A DNA stretch of 64,000 nt from Diogma glabrata (Eukaryota; Arthropoda; Insecta; Diptera; Cylindrotomidae), in NCBI GenBank assembly GCA_963693315.1, contig OY856188.1:252751905-252815904 (forward strand), written 5' to 3'. The notes under the pieces are model-generated. The model was not told where the DNA came from, ran no database searches, and was given only the letters and a program-made list of their open reading frames with translations. Both the position numbers and the translations under genes were made by a program. Shown in pieces: positions 22,450 through 31,621 of this stretch; the stretch's first letter is position 1, and each line of letters starts with the position of its first letter.

Positions 22450-24375
22450 ATGGATGTTCAACATTTAGATTGCGACGAATTTGACATTGAATGTCAAATC
22501 CGAAATATTGAAGGATCCATGGTCAAACGAATGAAATCATTAAAATACGCGCTTCGTAAAGAAGACAAAAAGGAAGTTGAACCACCTACTACCTTGCACA
22601 TCATGGGAACACGTTATCCCAAACGAGAAGTACAGACATGTGCAGCCAAGTTAAGAAACATACATAAACAAATAGAAACCGGAATGGAAAGTTATCCTAA
22701 AATGGAACAAGAAAAATTAGATGAATTTTTAACAGGGGTGATCCATGTTACTGGAAGATTGCGCCGAATTGAACTGGGTAAAACAGGTCCACCAGTTATA
22801 GCTGCCGGAAAGTTATTGAATTCTGCAGAGAAACTTTTGGGATACATTATAGAGCTCAAAACGCAAGAAAATTCAACACCAGATCTGGAAAAGTCTATTA
22901 AAGAAATGGTACTATTTAACCCAGATTCAGTGGAGGATGAAATAGAAGAAGAAGGGAATTTAATTGGGCAGCAGGGAACTATAAATTTTCCAGCTAATCA
23001 AGAACCAGACCACAAGATAAATATGGTAGAGTCAAATGTTAATTTGCCATCAAATGATCGAAACATACAGGTGCAAACTACAGCCGAAACTTCAAACCCT
23101 GATCCATTAGAAGCATTGGTAGAAGCGGTTTTAAAACGATTGAAAATAACGTCTAATGAAACGAGAACCGATTCCCCTATACGAAGAAGAGCAGCAACAA
23201 ATTTCGATACTGATAAGCAACTTCATTCGTCAACTATTATACAGCCAGAAAAAAACTTTTTGCCTCCAAATTTTAATGCAGCAATACCACCACCAATTTT
23301 GTCCTTTATGCCAGAGATAAAACAAGTACAAGAAGTTAAAATTCCTTATAACAGTCATCTACGAAATGATCAAATGGAACAGATGCCGAGAACTCAGTTA
23401 GCAATGCACAGATGGAATATTTTGTTCAGTGGTGAATGTGGAGAAATTCCTATTGAGCGGTTTATGTACAGAGTCGAAAGGTTAGCCGCTGCCAACGGAA
23501 CTAATTCTACATTTCTTGTCAACAATCTTCAGGTTTTGTTGAAAGGAAAGGCAAAAGAGTGGTATTGGCTTTATATAGAGAGCAATAGAAATGTGCAATG
23601 GGAACAGTTACGAATAGCGATGATACACAGGTTTCAGGATCGTCGTACAGACGCTGATATCAAACAAGCATTGGAAAGGCGTAAACAAAGGTATAAAGAA
23701 ACTTTCATTGAGTTTTACAATGAAATTTTGGCAACGTCGTTACCATTACATATCCCTCTGCCAGAAAACGAACTTATAAACCTGATTGTTAGGAACATGA
23801 GACCAGGTTTGCAGTCAACATTTGCTGGAATAAATTTTATTGACATCTCCACCCTTGTCAATAAAGCAATAGCAGTTGAAGATACGTGGAGCCGGATTGG
23901 TTGGGTTCCTGAGATTTCTTTTCAAGGTAGACGACAAGTCAGTGAGATTAGCAGTGTTTATGAGAACAATGATACAAGCTATTTACCAGATGAGATGCAC
24001 GGAGGTGTGGATTCTACGCGAAATATTTGTGCTATAAATTGGACGAACCAATCAACATCAAGGGACAAACATGGGTATGAACTAAACAAGAACCAATGTT
24101 GGAATTGTGGTAATCCCTCACACTTATTTAAAGATTGTACCATGGCAATGGCCAACTTATTCTGTTTTGGATGTGGAGCAAGAAACACAATCAAGGCAAA
24201 TTGTCAAAGATGTCAAAACAAAAATAGAGCGGGAAACTCACACAGGGGTTTCCAGAGTTTCGGAGCAACGAGACCCCAGAGTCAACCAATGAACTCTCCG
24301 AGGACCAACACAGAAGAAACTGCAACAAATACCGACCCCGAGTTGTACAGAATCCTACAACGGAAACAGGATTAA
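22450..24375 (+). CDS. gag: Gag polyprotein of the LTR retrotransposon
   Basis: Gag forms the virus-like particle and binds the element RNA. I place the start at the ATG at 22450, giving 641 residues, because the frame upstream to 22414 begins at a TTG. The N-terminal half is charged and lacks a clear domain. The middle (roughly residues 320-480) has the retrotransposon capsid pattern, with WNILFSG, then LLKGKAKEWY, FQDRR and LIVRNMRPGL. The C-terminal part carries a zinc knuckle CWNCGNPSHLFKDC (first Cys is residue 550; CX2CX4HX4C). A second Cys pattern follows, CFGC then NCQRC, without the usual His. The ORF is intact and ends TAA at 24375. Pol lies in the -1 frame relative to gag, with overlapping open frames from 24228. 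Confidence 0.92.
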   Translation: MDVQHLDCDEFDIECQIRNIEGSMVKRMKSLKYALRKEDKKEVEPPTTLHIMGTRYPKREVQTCAAKLRNIHKQIETGMESYPKMEQEKLDEFLTGVIHVTGRLRRIELGKTGPPVIAAGKLLNSAEKLLGYIIELKTQENSTPDLEKSIKEMVLFNPDSVEDEIEEEGNLIGQQGTINFPANQEPDHKINMVESNVNLPSNDRNIQVQTTAETSNPDPLEALVEAVLKRLKITSNETRTDSPIRRRAATNFDTDKQLHSSTIIQPEKNFLPPNFNAAIPPPILSFMPEIKQVQEVKIPYNSHLRNDQMEQMPRTQLAMHRWNILFSGECGEIPIERFMYRVERLAAANGTNSTFLVNNLQVLLKGKAKEWYWLYIESNRNVQWEQLRIAMIHRFQDRRTDADIKQALERRKQRYKETFIEFYNEILATSLPLHIPLPENELINLIVRNMRPGLQSTFAGINFIDISTLVNKAIAVEDTWSRIGWVPEISFQGRRQVSEISSVYENNDTSYLPDEMHGGVDSTRNICAINWTNQSTSRDKHGYELNKNQCWNCGNPSHLFKDCTMAMANLFCFGCGARNTIKANCQRCQNKNRAGNSHRGFQSFGATRPQSQPMNSPRTNTEETATNTDPELYRILQRKQD

Positions 24376-24386
24376 TCGGAATCCTC

Positions 24387-27300
24387 ATGACCACCTCCAA
24401 AATAGATCAATCAACCCAAACAACAGGTAAGTGGAGGGCCAATATAAACAGAGGTCTTCGTTATTTTAAAACTAGAAGAGAAGTTAAGAAAAATATTTGT
24501 GAATCCATAATAACAACAAATGCTGACAAAAGACCATATGCGGAGGTGTTAATTAATGGAATTCCATATCGTGGATTATTGGATAGTGGAGCCAGTATTT
24601 CTGTTTTAGGTTCAGGAGCCGAGGAATTTCTCGAACAAAATAAGTTCAAGGTTCATTCACTAACATCAATGATTTCTACAGCAAGCGGTGAAAAACAAAG
24701 AGTTTTAGGACATATATTAGTAAAAGTTTCATATAATGGATATTCTAAAACAATGAGACTGCACATAGCACCAAACCTTACACAACCTCTATACCTAGGA
24801 ATAGATTTTTGGGAGTTATTTGGACTAATTCCACAAGTGGTAAGCGAGCTTGATCAGGGGTATCTCAAACTACCAAAAATAGAAGACAATAGACACGATC
24901 TCAACATTTCTCAACAAAACAGATTGTTACAGGTTATAGATGAATTTCCATCTTTTGAGAAGGATGGGTTAGGAAAAACTCATGTGGTTACACATAAAAT
25001 AGACGTAGGCAATGCCGTTCCTGTGAAACAACGTTATTTTTCAGTATCACCAAAGGTACAGGAGGATATTTACAGTGAGTTGGATCGGATGTTAAAATTA
25101 GGGGTCATTGAAGAGTCCACCAGTTCTTGGTGTTCGCCCGTAACTCGAGTGCTAAAATCAAATGGAAGGGTTCGCCTATGTCTTGACGCCAGAAGAATCA
25201 ATGCAGTAACAGTGAAGGATGCTTATCCGCTCCCAATAATAGAAGGGTTGTTAGGGCGTTTAGATAAAACTAGATTTATTAGTACCATCGATCTTAAAGA
25301 TGCATATTGGCAGATTCCTTTAGATTCAGCATCGAGAGATAAGACAGCTTTCACAGTAGCGGGACGTCCACTCTACCAATTTACCGTCATGCCGTTTGGG
25401 TTATGCAATGCAGCCCAAACGATGTGTCGGCTAATGCACAAGGTCATTCCTCATCAACTGCATGACCGAGTGTTTGTGTATTTAGACGACTTACTAGTGG
25501 TATCGTCTGATTTCGAAGAACACATATCACTTTTGTCTGAAGTAGCTAGTTTGTTGAAGTCAGCAAATCTCACTATAAATGTAGATAAAAGTAAGTTCGT
25601 TTTGAAAGAAACCAAATATCTTGGGTATGTTATTGGTGAGGGATGTCTCAGAGTGGACCCACAAAAGGTACAAGCAATAGAAGAATACCCTGTGCCCGCG
25701 AGTTTGAAAGCTGTCCGCAGATTCCTAGGGATGACAGGATGGTATCGTAGGTTTATCGCAAACTACTCAACTTTAACCGCGCCTATTACCGAAATACTCA
25801 AGAAAGGGATAAAAGAAAGATGGAACTTGAATGCTCAGGCCGCTTTCGACAAATTGAAGGAATCCTTAGTATCTGCACCTGTGTTGGTCAACCCAAACTT
25901 CTCAAAGCCATTTTTCATACAATGTGACGCATCTACAACTGGTATCGGTGGTGTGCTATTTCAGCGAGACGATAGTGGGGATGAACACCCGATAGCGTTT
26001 ATGTCGCATAAATTAAATAAAGCTCAACGAAATTACAGCACAACAGAACTCGAGTGTTTAGCAGCAGTATTAAGTGTGAAGCGGTTTAGACCATATGTCG
26101 AAGGTTACTCATTTACTTTAATAACAGACCATGCAAGTTTACAATGGCTTATGGAACAACGCGATCTCTCAGGTAGATTAGCTCGATGGTCAATCCAACT
26201 ACAAGCATATGACTTTAAAATTGAGTATCGGAAAGGTTCACTTAATGTGGTGCCAGACTCGCTTTCAAGAGTTCATATGGAAGAAATTTCCAAGCCGGAT
26301 GATGAAAGATTTCATCTCAAATTAGACTCAACAGCGTTTCAGGACTTGGAATACGTAGAACGAATTAAGGCCCTAACCGAAAACAATGATATCAAAAGTA
26401 ATTTTAGAGTAATGGATGGAAAAATATACTTTGAAACAAGGAAAGAAGGTGACAATGATGTACCAAACTGGAAACTGGTTGTACCAGAATCGGCAACGGA
26501 AACACTTATCCAGAGTGCGCATAATCCACCCATAGCTGCACGCCAAGGTATTGGGAGAACACTAGAGTTGCTACAAAGATATTATTATTGGCCATCTATG
26601 GTGTCACAAACAAGGAAATATATCAATAATTGTGAAATTTGTAAATGTACCAAAGCTGGGAACTACAAGACGAGACCAGAAATCGGTAAACAGTTCCAAG
26701 TTACAAGACCATGGCAAAGGCTCTACATGGATTTCCTTGGTCCTTATCCGCGAACAAAGAATGGGTTCACACATATTTTTGTTGTATTGGACCAATATAG
26801 TAGATTTCCACTGATATTTCCAATTCGGTCAGCTTCAGCCATTAAAACAACTGAAATTTTAGAGCATAAAGTATTTCATATGTTTGGAGTTCCAGAATTA
26901 ATACTAACGGACAATGGGGTACAGTTTCGATCACATCTCTTCGCCGATCTAATGGGTAAATATGGAGTACGGCATGATTTTACAGCAAAATACTCACCTC
27001 AAGCAAATGCGTCTGAAAGATTGAATAGATCTGTATTAGCTGCGATACGTGGGTACATAAAGGATGAGCATCAGTTATGGGATGTTCATCTCGACGAAAT
27101 AGCTGGTGCGCTTAGAAATGTAGTACATTCAAGCACAGGATTTTCACCACATTTTTTAGTATTCGGTCAGAATAAAATGTTACACGGGACTACATATGAA
27201 CTACTAAGGAAGCTGAAGCTACTAGAAGAAAACCAAGTAAGCGTTGAAAATAACTCAGATCGCGTATCAGCTGCGCAAAAGTTGGTAATAAATAATTTGC

Positions 27301-27545
27301 AAAAAGCATATCAGCAAAATACCTATAACTATAACTTGCGTGCAAGACCGCGGTTATTCACAATAGGACAGGAGGTGTTTGTGCGGAATTTTGTGCAGAG
27401 CGATGCCACCAAGAATTATGCTGGGAAACTTGCTATGAAGTTCGTGCCAGCTCGTATTTTAAGAAGAGTGGGGAATGTATCCTATGAAGTAGAAAATAAA
27501 TCTGGTACATCTCTGGGTATATATCACGCTAAGGACATCCGGTGA
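24387..27545 (+). CDS. pol: Pol polyprotein: protease, reverse transcriptase, RNase H, integrase
   Basis: This 1052-residue ORF is intact from the first ATG, though the frame is open back to 24228. Aspartic protease has DSGAS (residues 66-70). Reverse transcriptase has the LDARRIN, DLKDAYWQIPL, FTVMPFGLCNA and YLDD (365-368) motifs. RNase H has FIQCDAST, TELECLAAV and ITDHASLQWL. Integrase has the acidic triad D782, D842 and E877 (LYMDF, LTDNGVQF, NASERLNR) and a C-terminal region, GQEVFVRN then FVPARILRRVG, like the GPY/F module. In the integrase N-terminal HHCC finger, His712, Cys749 and Cys752 are present. The expected second His is Arg719 (codon CGC at 26541), one base from a His codon. 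Expression relative to gag needs -1 frameshifting or reinitiation; the gag stop is 11 bases before this ATG. Confidence 0.95.
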   Translation: MTTSKIDQSTQTTGKWRANINRGLRYFKTRREVKKNICESIITTNADKRPYAEVLINGIPYRGLLDSGASISVLGSGAEEFLEQNKFKVHSLTSMISTASGEKQRVLGHILVKVSYNGYSKTMRLHIAPNLTQPLYLGIDFWELFGLIPQVVSELDQGYLKLPKIEDNRHDLNISQQNRLLQVIDEFPSFEKDGLGKTHVVTHKIDVGNAVPVKQRYFSVSPKVQEDIYSELDRMLKLGVIEESTSSWCSPVTRVLKSNGRVRLCLDARRINAVTVKDAYPLPIIEGLLGRLDKTRFISTIDLKDAYWQIPLDSASRDKTAFTVAGRPLYQFTVMPFGLCNAAQTMCRLMHKVIPHQLHDRVFVYLDDLLVVSSDFEEHISLLSEVASLLKSANLTINVDKSKFVLKETKYLGYVIGEGCLRVDPQKVQAIEEYPVPASLKAVRRFLGMTGWYRRFIANYSTLTAPITEILKKGIKERWNLNAQAAFDKLKESLVSAPVLVNPNFSKPFFIQCDASTTGIGGVLFQRDDSGDEHPIAFMSHKLNKAQRNYSTTELECLAAVLSVKRFRPYVEGYSFTLITDHASLQWLMEQRDLSGRLARWSIQLQAYDFKIEYRKGSLNVVPDSLSRVHMEEISKPDDERFHLKLDSTAFQDLEYVERIKALTENNDIKSNFRVMDGKIYFETRKEGDNDVPNWKLVVPESATETLIQSAHNPPIAARQGIGRTLELLQRYYYWPSMVSQTRKYINNCEICKCTKAGNYKTRPEIGKQFQVTRPWQRLYMDFLGPYPRTKNGFTHIFVVLDQYSRFPLIFPIRSASAIKTTEILEHKVFHMFGVPELILTDNGVQFRSHLFADLMGKYGVRHDFTAKYSPQANASERLNRSVLAAIRGYIKDEHQLWDVHLDEIAGALRNVVHSSTGFSPHFLVFGQNKMLHGTTYELLRKLKLLEENQVSVENNSDRVSAAQKLVINNLQKAYQQNTYNYNLRARPRLFTIGQEVFVRNFVQSDATKNYAGKLAMKFVPARILRRVGNVSYEVENKSGTSLGIYHAKDIR

Positions 27546-27729
27546 TCGTTAAAACACATAGTCTGGTTGATCTATTGATTTATCTATAATTTGTATATCG
27601 ATTGTACTACGAAATATAATAATATTAGTAAAGGTAGTTATGTAACTGAATAGGAAATTATGACAAAATAGTAATCAGCCCGGCCTAGAGTGTGAGACTA
27701 TCTCATGGGTGTGGGTCGTCCTCACGTTT
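27546..27729 (+). other. Short 3' untranslated segment before the 3' LTR; no clear polypurine tract
   Basis: The 184 bp contain no ORF and no env remnant. The bases just before the LTR (GTGGGTCGTCCTCACGTTTT) include no purine run. The nearest purine-rich piece is ATGGGTGTGGG about 20 bases upstream. GTGAG at about 27692 could pair with CTCAC at 27721. Confidence 0.6.
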
Positions 27730-29469
27730 TGTAACAGTAGACTGTTCCACTGTAAACAGCATTTTGATTTTTTTTGTAATTGATCTCATTATTATAGTCT
27801 CATATATTAAATAACATAAACTCAATTCGCAAAATTTTACAATCACACAAACCTTTTCTTTGAAAGCGATTATTTGTTACTCACTGTACAATTTATGAGA
27901 TAATAAAACACAAGCAACGGAAAACTTGATCACAACTGGTTGATAATTTCTCCTCAAATCATAATTTGGTTGATAGTTAAATTAAATTATTTAGTCGGTC
28001 TTTATTTCAATTACCACGATTGAAGCATCAACTTATCTTTAAATTAAATTAAAAGTGAATTTTAACTTTGTGATTTTGTGATCAACGTGGACAAATATAA
28101 CCAGAAAGAAAACTATTTTATCGGTATCATCAAATAGCTTACCAGGTAAACGGTTATTTCATTTATTATATATAGAAATATAGTTTCTTAGATTTTCTTA
28201 TTATTTGTGTTATTTATTATTACATTAATTTAAAACCCCGGCCAAAATAACTAAGTGATTGTGTTTTTTTGTTTAACCATAATTTAGAAACGGATCTTTG
28301 AATAAACCTTACCACGTTGATGAATATAAGGAAGATCCGTTGTTTGGTAAGCAATAATTAAAAATTATAAGCTATTAGATTTTAAAAATTAATAAAATCC
28401 ATAATTGTTCGAAATTGGAATTCTATATAACAAAAATAAGATAAATCTCACTTATCAATTATGGTAGTATGATACCCAATGTTTTAATTAGTTTCTAAGA
28501 TTCAGTGAGTAATGAAAATCAGGCGATCAATAAAAATCAATAAACCAAGAAATCAAATTTATATTTATAATTAGTTTAAGTTTATACCAAAAAGCATGTT
28601 CATTATTTTATTTAATTATGTGTTAAATTATTAAGTATTGCGTTTACGATATTAGGATAATTTGTCTACCATGGTTGACCTCTAAATTTATAAATAAATG
28701 TTATTGTGTGTAGATAGTTGAAATTGGGTGATTCAACTAACGTTATTGATTTATATAAATAATTAGGGTTTTAATTTATAATTATAATTATATTGTCTAT
28801 ATATTGATGATTTAGATAATTTTTCAAATTAACGATTTACTTTAACTATTAAATTATTCTTTATGCATATATTGCCTATATATTGATAATTGAGATAATT
28901 TTTCAAATTCATAATTTTCTATAAAAATTAAATTATTTTTTTTAAAATTAAATAAAACTACCTAATTTTTATTTTGAGATAATAACTAAATAATTGTTTT
29001 TGCGTGAAAAATTTCTTTTTGGGTTGCAAGTCTTATAGGTACAGTGAGTAACAAATATTTTAAATAATAAAAGGTGTTGTGATATTTGAAAATGAATTTT
29101 AGATAAATAACCAAGCTTTGCTATAGTGATGCGGTAGTAACCACCAATATGGGGGTACTTTCGTTAAGTAAGTGCAAGTGTATGGAGGTAGGGTAAAGAT
29201 GTGCATAACTAATAACATCTACAGTTATAAATTGTGGTCGTATGTGTGCTAAATCGCGTAAGTGTAATTGGTAGTTGTTGTTTATGATATCAGCAGCACT
29301 ACCAGCTCTTAATGATAGGTGGAAAGATCCCCCCCAATGCGACTGACACCTAGTCGGAAATGTGCTGCGCCACCATGCACGTCATTAAGAGGTCTGTTAA
29401 CGGGTAAGTTTGAAAATAAACATAAAACAAAAACATCAAAATGACGATAGTCGAAGGAATACCGTTACA
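27730..29469 (+). repeat. 3' LTR, 1740 bp
   Basis: It has the same length, start (TGTAACAGTAGACTG) and end (CGTTACA) as the 5' LTR at a constant offset of 7912 bp. No difference was seen in the parts compared. It is followed directly by the target duplicate CACT. Confidence 0.95.
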
Positions 29470-29473
29470 CACT

Positions 29474-29844
29474 TTTTAATTAAAGACTCTGCAAATGAAC
29501 AATATAATAATTCTACAAGAAAATTAAATACGATAGAAAACGAATTAATCAATGAATTATTTGCCATATCATAATTAAAGTTTCCCGTGGTTTTAAGTTA
29601 GAATTTAATTAGTATACAAGGTAGTTACAGGTTAAATCTAGTAATAAGTTGTAGTCACATTGCATTTTTTATAAACAAACACTGTTACTAATTTGATAAT
29701 GCCCTCTCTTTCTCATAAAATCAGCTGTTGTAAAATTTTTATCCAATTGATCTCAGCACGTTGCATATTGAATTTTTAAAATAAAAACTGTATATATGTA
29801 CGACTAATAAATGAATTAAATTTAAAAAAAAGTCATCTAATGGA
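29474..29844. other. AT-rich DNA between retroelement remnants
   Basis: Nothing recognisable apart from short A/T runs. It is the right flank of the young LTR element. Confidence 0.5.
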
Positions 29845-29851
29845 GCCCTTT

Positions 29852-30100
29852 CTACATGACCAAACTACATGACCAACTAATCCGGTTGGGTTTAATGAAT
29901 CCAATTAGTTTGCAGTCTCTAAGAAGCTGTCTGATTTCATTATTCATTTGGGTTCTATACTGATTTTCAGCAACATTACATGGACTATAATATACTAGAC
30001 AGAAAAGCTTGTTTAACGAAGAGTGCATAATACTGTCTCTTTGAACGGTAACGACATACACTTCTGGAGTATACTGTAAAAAATGTTTGTACAGCATCAA
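29852..30100 (-). pseudogene. Gypsy-type reverse-transcriptase start, remnant
   Basis: The 82-residue minus-strand frame ends with YRTQMNNEIRQLLRDCKLI, then GFIKPNRISWSCSLV. This follows the conserved start of Gypsy-type reverse transcriptase, in which a line of the type E...I...I..LL..G.I..S.SPW.SP.V precedes the catalytic motifs. The catalytic motifs are absent. It is probably a fragment of an older element unrelated to the intact one next to it. Similarity is by motif only. Confidence 0.5.
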
Positions 30101-30139
30101 TCTACATCAATTAAAGAGCAACATTTAATCTATAAGAAA

Positions 30140-31213
30140 TGTGTTGGACAAGTTGTCTCGGCTAATCGAAAGTTGAGCACATCGCAACCGCTGTTAAAGA
30201 TTTTAGGATTTTAGATTCTGCTCTAGGAGCAGAGAGACGAACAAAAATTCCGGATAAAATAATCATGTTAAATAAATAGTTTGTTTATTTTTTAAAATAT
30301 AATTTTACTTGTGTAGTTTTATTAAACTATAAAACTATAAATGGTGACCTCGGCGAGAACACAGACAACATCAACAGGAGTTTTAGTTTTAAATACAAGT
30401 GAAAACAACTCTATTTCAAAAATTCATGCCACGTTAAAGGAAATCTAGGGCAGCAAAGAATTGCATCAGATAACAGGTAAATACCTAAAATTAAAATATT
30501 TTTCAGAACAGTTTAATAAATGGGTAGTGTACGAACAACAGTAAAATACCGAAACCAAAAATTCTTACAAAGGTTTGTGGGATTAAAAATTATTTTTACT
30601 GCAATAAAGCCGCATGGGATTTTATAAAAGTGAGAATAATACCAAGAATCAAATTACATCAAAATCAAATAAAATTCATTAAGTCTGACCTTGGGTGTAC
30701 TCCTGCAGTTCTTGTCTACGGGCAATGTCTGAAGATTTCAGGGATAGCATTTATACATCCTGAAGATTTACAGCAAATAAAACCAGCAAATCTGGTTGGT
30801 CATTTAAAACAATGGATGCGACTTTAATACCGAAATATACCCGGAAGGATCCTCAGACTAATATTTACGTTCCAAAAGATCTTTGCGATTATGTTTCCAT
30901 TAGAGTGTATAAGGTAAGATCAAGCTTTATGAAAACGAGACGATTTCAATTGACAGACGGAAACCAGTGTACATGACCAACGCAATTGACAAAATTAAAC
31001 GAGTATCACATCTCCGAAAAGGAACTTTTGAGCTACCTACGCGACATCTAACAAACTAAGAAAAAAAAACAGATGTTAACTCATCTCTTTTCGCCCTTTT
31101 TAAAGGACGGGTATGTTGTAGGTACCAGATTCTTTTTAGTTGTGCAGCGTTCAAAAATATAAATTGCTGAAATAAAAATCCTTTTTACTTTTTAAAATAT
31201 AATTTTACTTGTC
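30140..31213 (+). mobile_element. Internally deleted, decayed Gypsy-type LTR element
   Basis: A possible 5' LTR (about 30140-30341) ends in ACTATAA and is followed by TGGTGACCTCGGCGAG (30342), a good primer-binding-site candidate. The interior keeps only the end of pol. A purine tract AAAGGACGGGT (31103-31113) then precedes TGTTGTAGG (31114), a likely 3' LTR start. The phrase TTTTTTAAAATATAATTTTACTTGT occurs in both LTR candidates (as TTTTTAAAATATAATTTTAC at about 30286 and 31191). The LTR starts are only weakly alike, so the boundaries are tentative. The target duplication was not found. Confidence 0.5.
30633..31060 (+). pseudogene. Gypsy-type integrase C-terminal remnant with frameshifts
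   Basis: Three successive frames carry the order typical of the Gypsy integrase tail. First is DLGCTPAVLVYGQ with a PEDL..I linker to HLKQWMR. Then comes IYVPKDLCDYVSIRV. Last is ETISIDRRKPVY, the counterpart of the family's T.S.DR.KPA ending. At least two frameshifts and the loss of the catalytic core make it non-functional. It uses a different subfamily pattern (a T.A.LVYG and VPKDL type) from the intact Pol at 24.4-27.5 kb. Confidence 0.7.
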
Positions 31214-31214
31214 G

Positions 31215-31550
31215 TATATCCTTCACCAGTGGATGATAATGAAGGACATAAACATATCTCTTTCAAACTAGACGCCAAAATTAATTTACAAACCCTATTA
31301 CTGTCCAGAATATCTCAAGGGAGGCTTTAAGGATCATTGTTTAGTAAACGCACTCGCTAGACAAAGGACTGAAATAGATCTTCGACCAGAAAAATAAACT
31401 TTAAGCTGATTGCTAGCCTCTTTTAAACAACTACTTTCTGACCGGACTACCTGCATAACCAACATATTGGAAATGATAGAAAATGAACGAATGATTGAAA
31501 AATGATAGAAAATGGAAAAATGATAGAAATGATAGAAAAATGAAGTATTT
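31215..31550. other. Flank of the LINE with a TTTTTCTATCATT-type minisatellite
   Basis: At 31455-31545 the plus strand carries repeated GAAATGATAGAAAATG / GAAAAATGATAG units directly downstream of the LINE A-tail. They may derive from the tail or be pre-existing target sequence. The open frames at 31334-31612 and 31447-31713 are shadows. Confidence 0.5.
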
Positions 31551-31621
31551 TTTTTTTTTTTAATAAAATGTGCTGTGTAATAGGGTTTAGAATATGTGTC
31601 ACAACAACACATAAATACCCT

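Larger units (their letters stand above)
19814..29473 (+). mobile_element. Complete Gypsy-type LTR retrotransposon with target duplication
   Basis: The element is 9652 bp (19818-29469) and is flanked by the 4-bp direct repeat CACT (19814-19817 and 29470-29473). The order is 5' LTR (1740 bp), primer-binding site, long leader, gag, pol (protease, reverse transcriptase, RNase H, integrase) and 3' LTR (1740 bp). There is no env. The domain order with integrase last and the CCHC gag place it in the Gypsy (Metaviridae) group. The long LTRs, TGGCGCCC primer site and gag with a Cys-rich tail recall Osvaldo/Ulysses-type insect elements, but this is an impression. The LTRs have equal length, and no mismatch was noticed on reading them side by side, so the insertion looks recent. 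Confidence 0.95.

Noticed and set aside
27546..27729. An env gene downstream of pol
   Set aside because: Only 184 bp separate pol from the 3' LTR.
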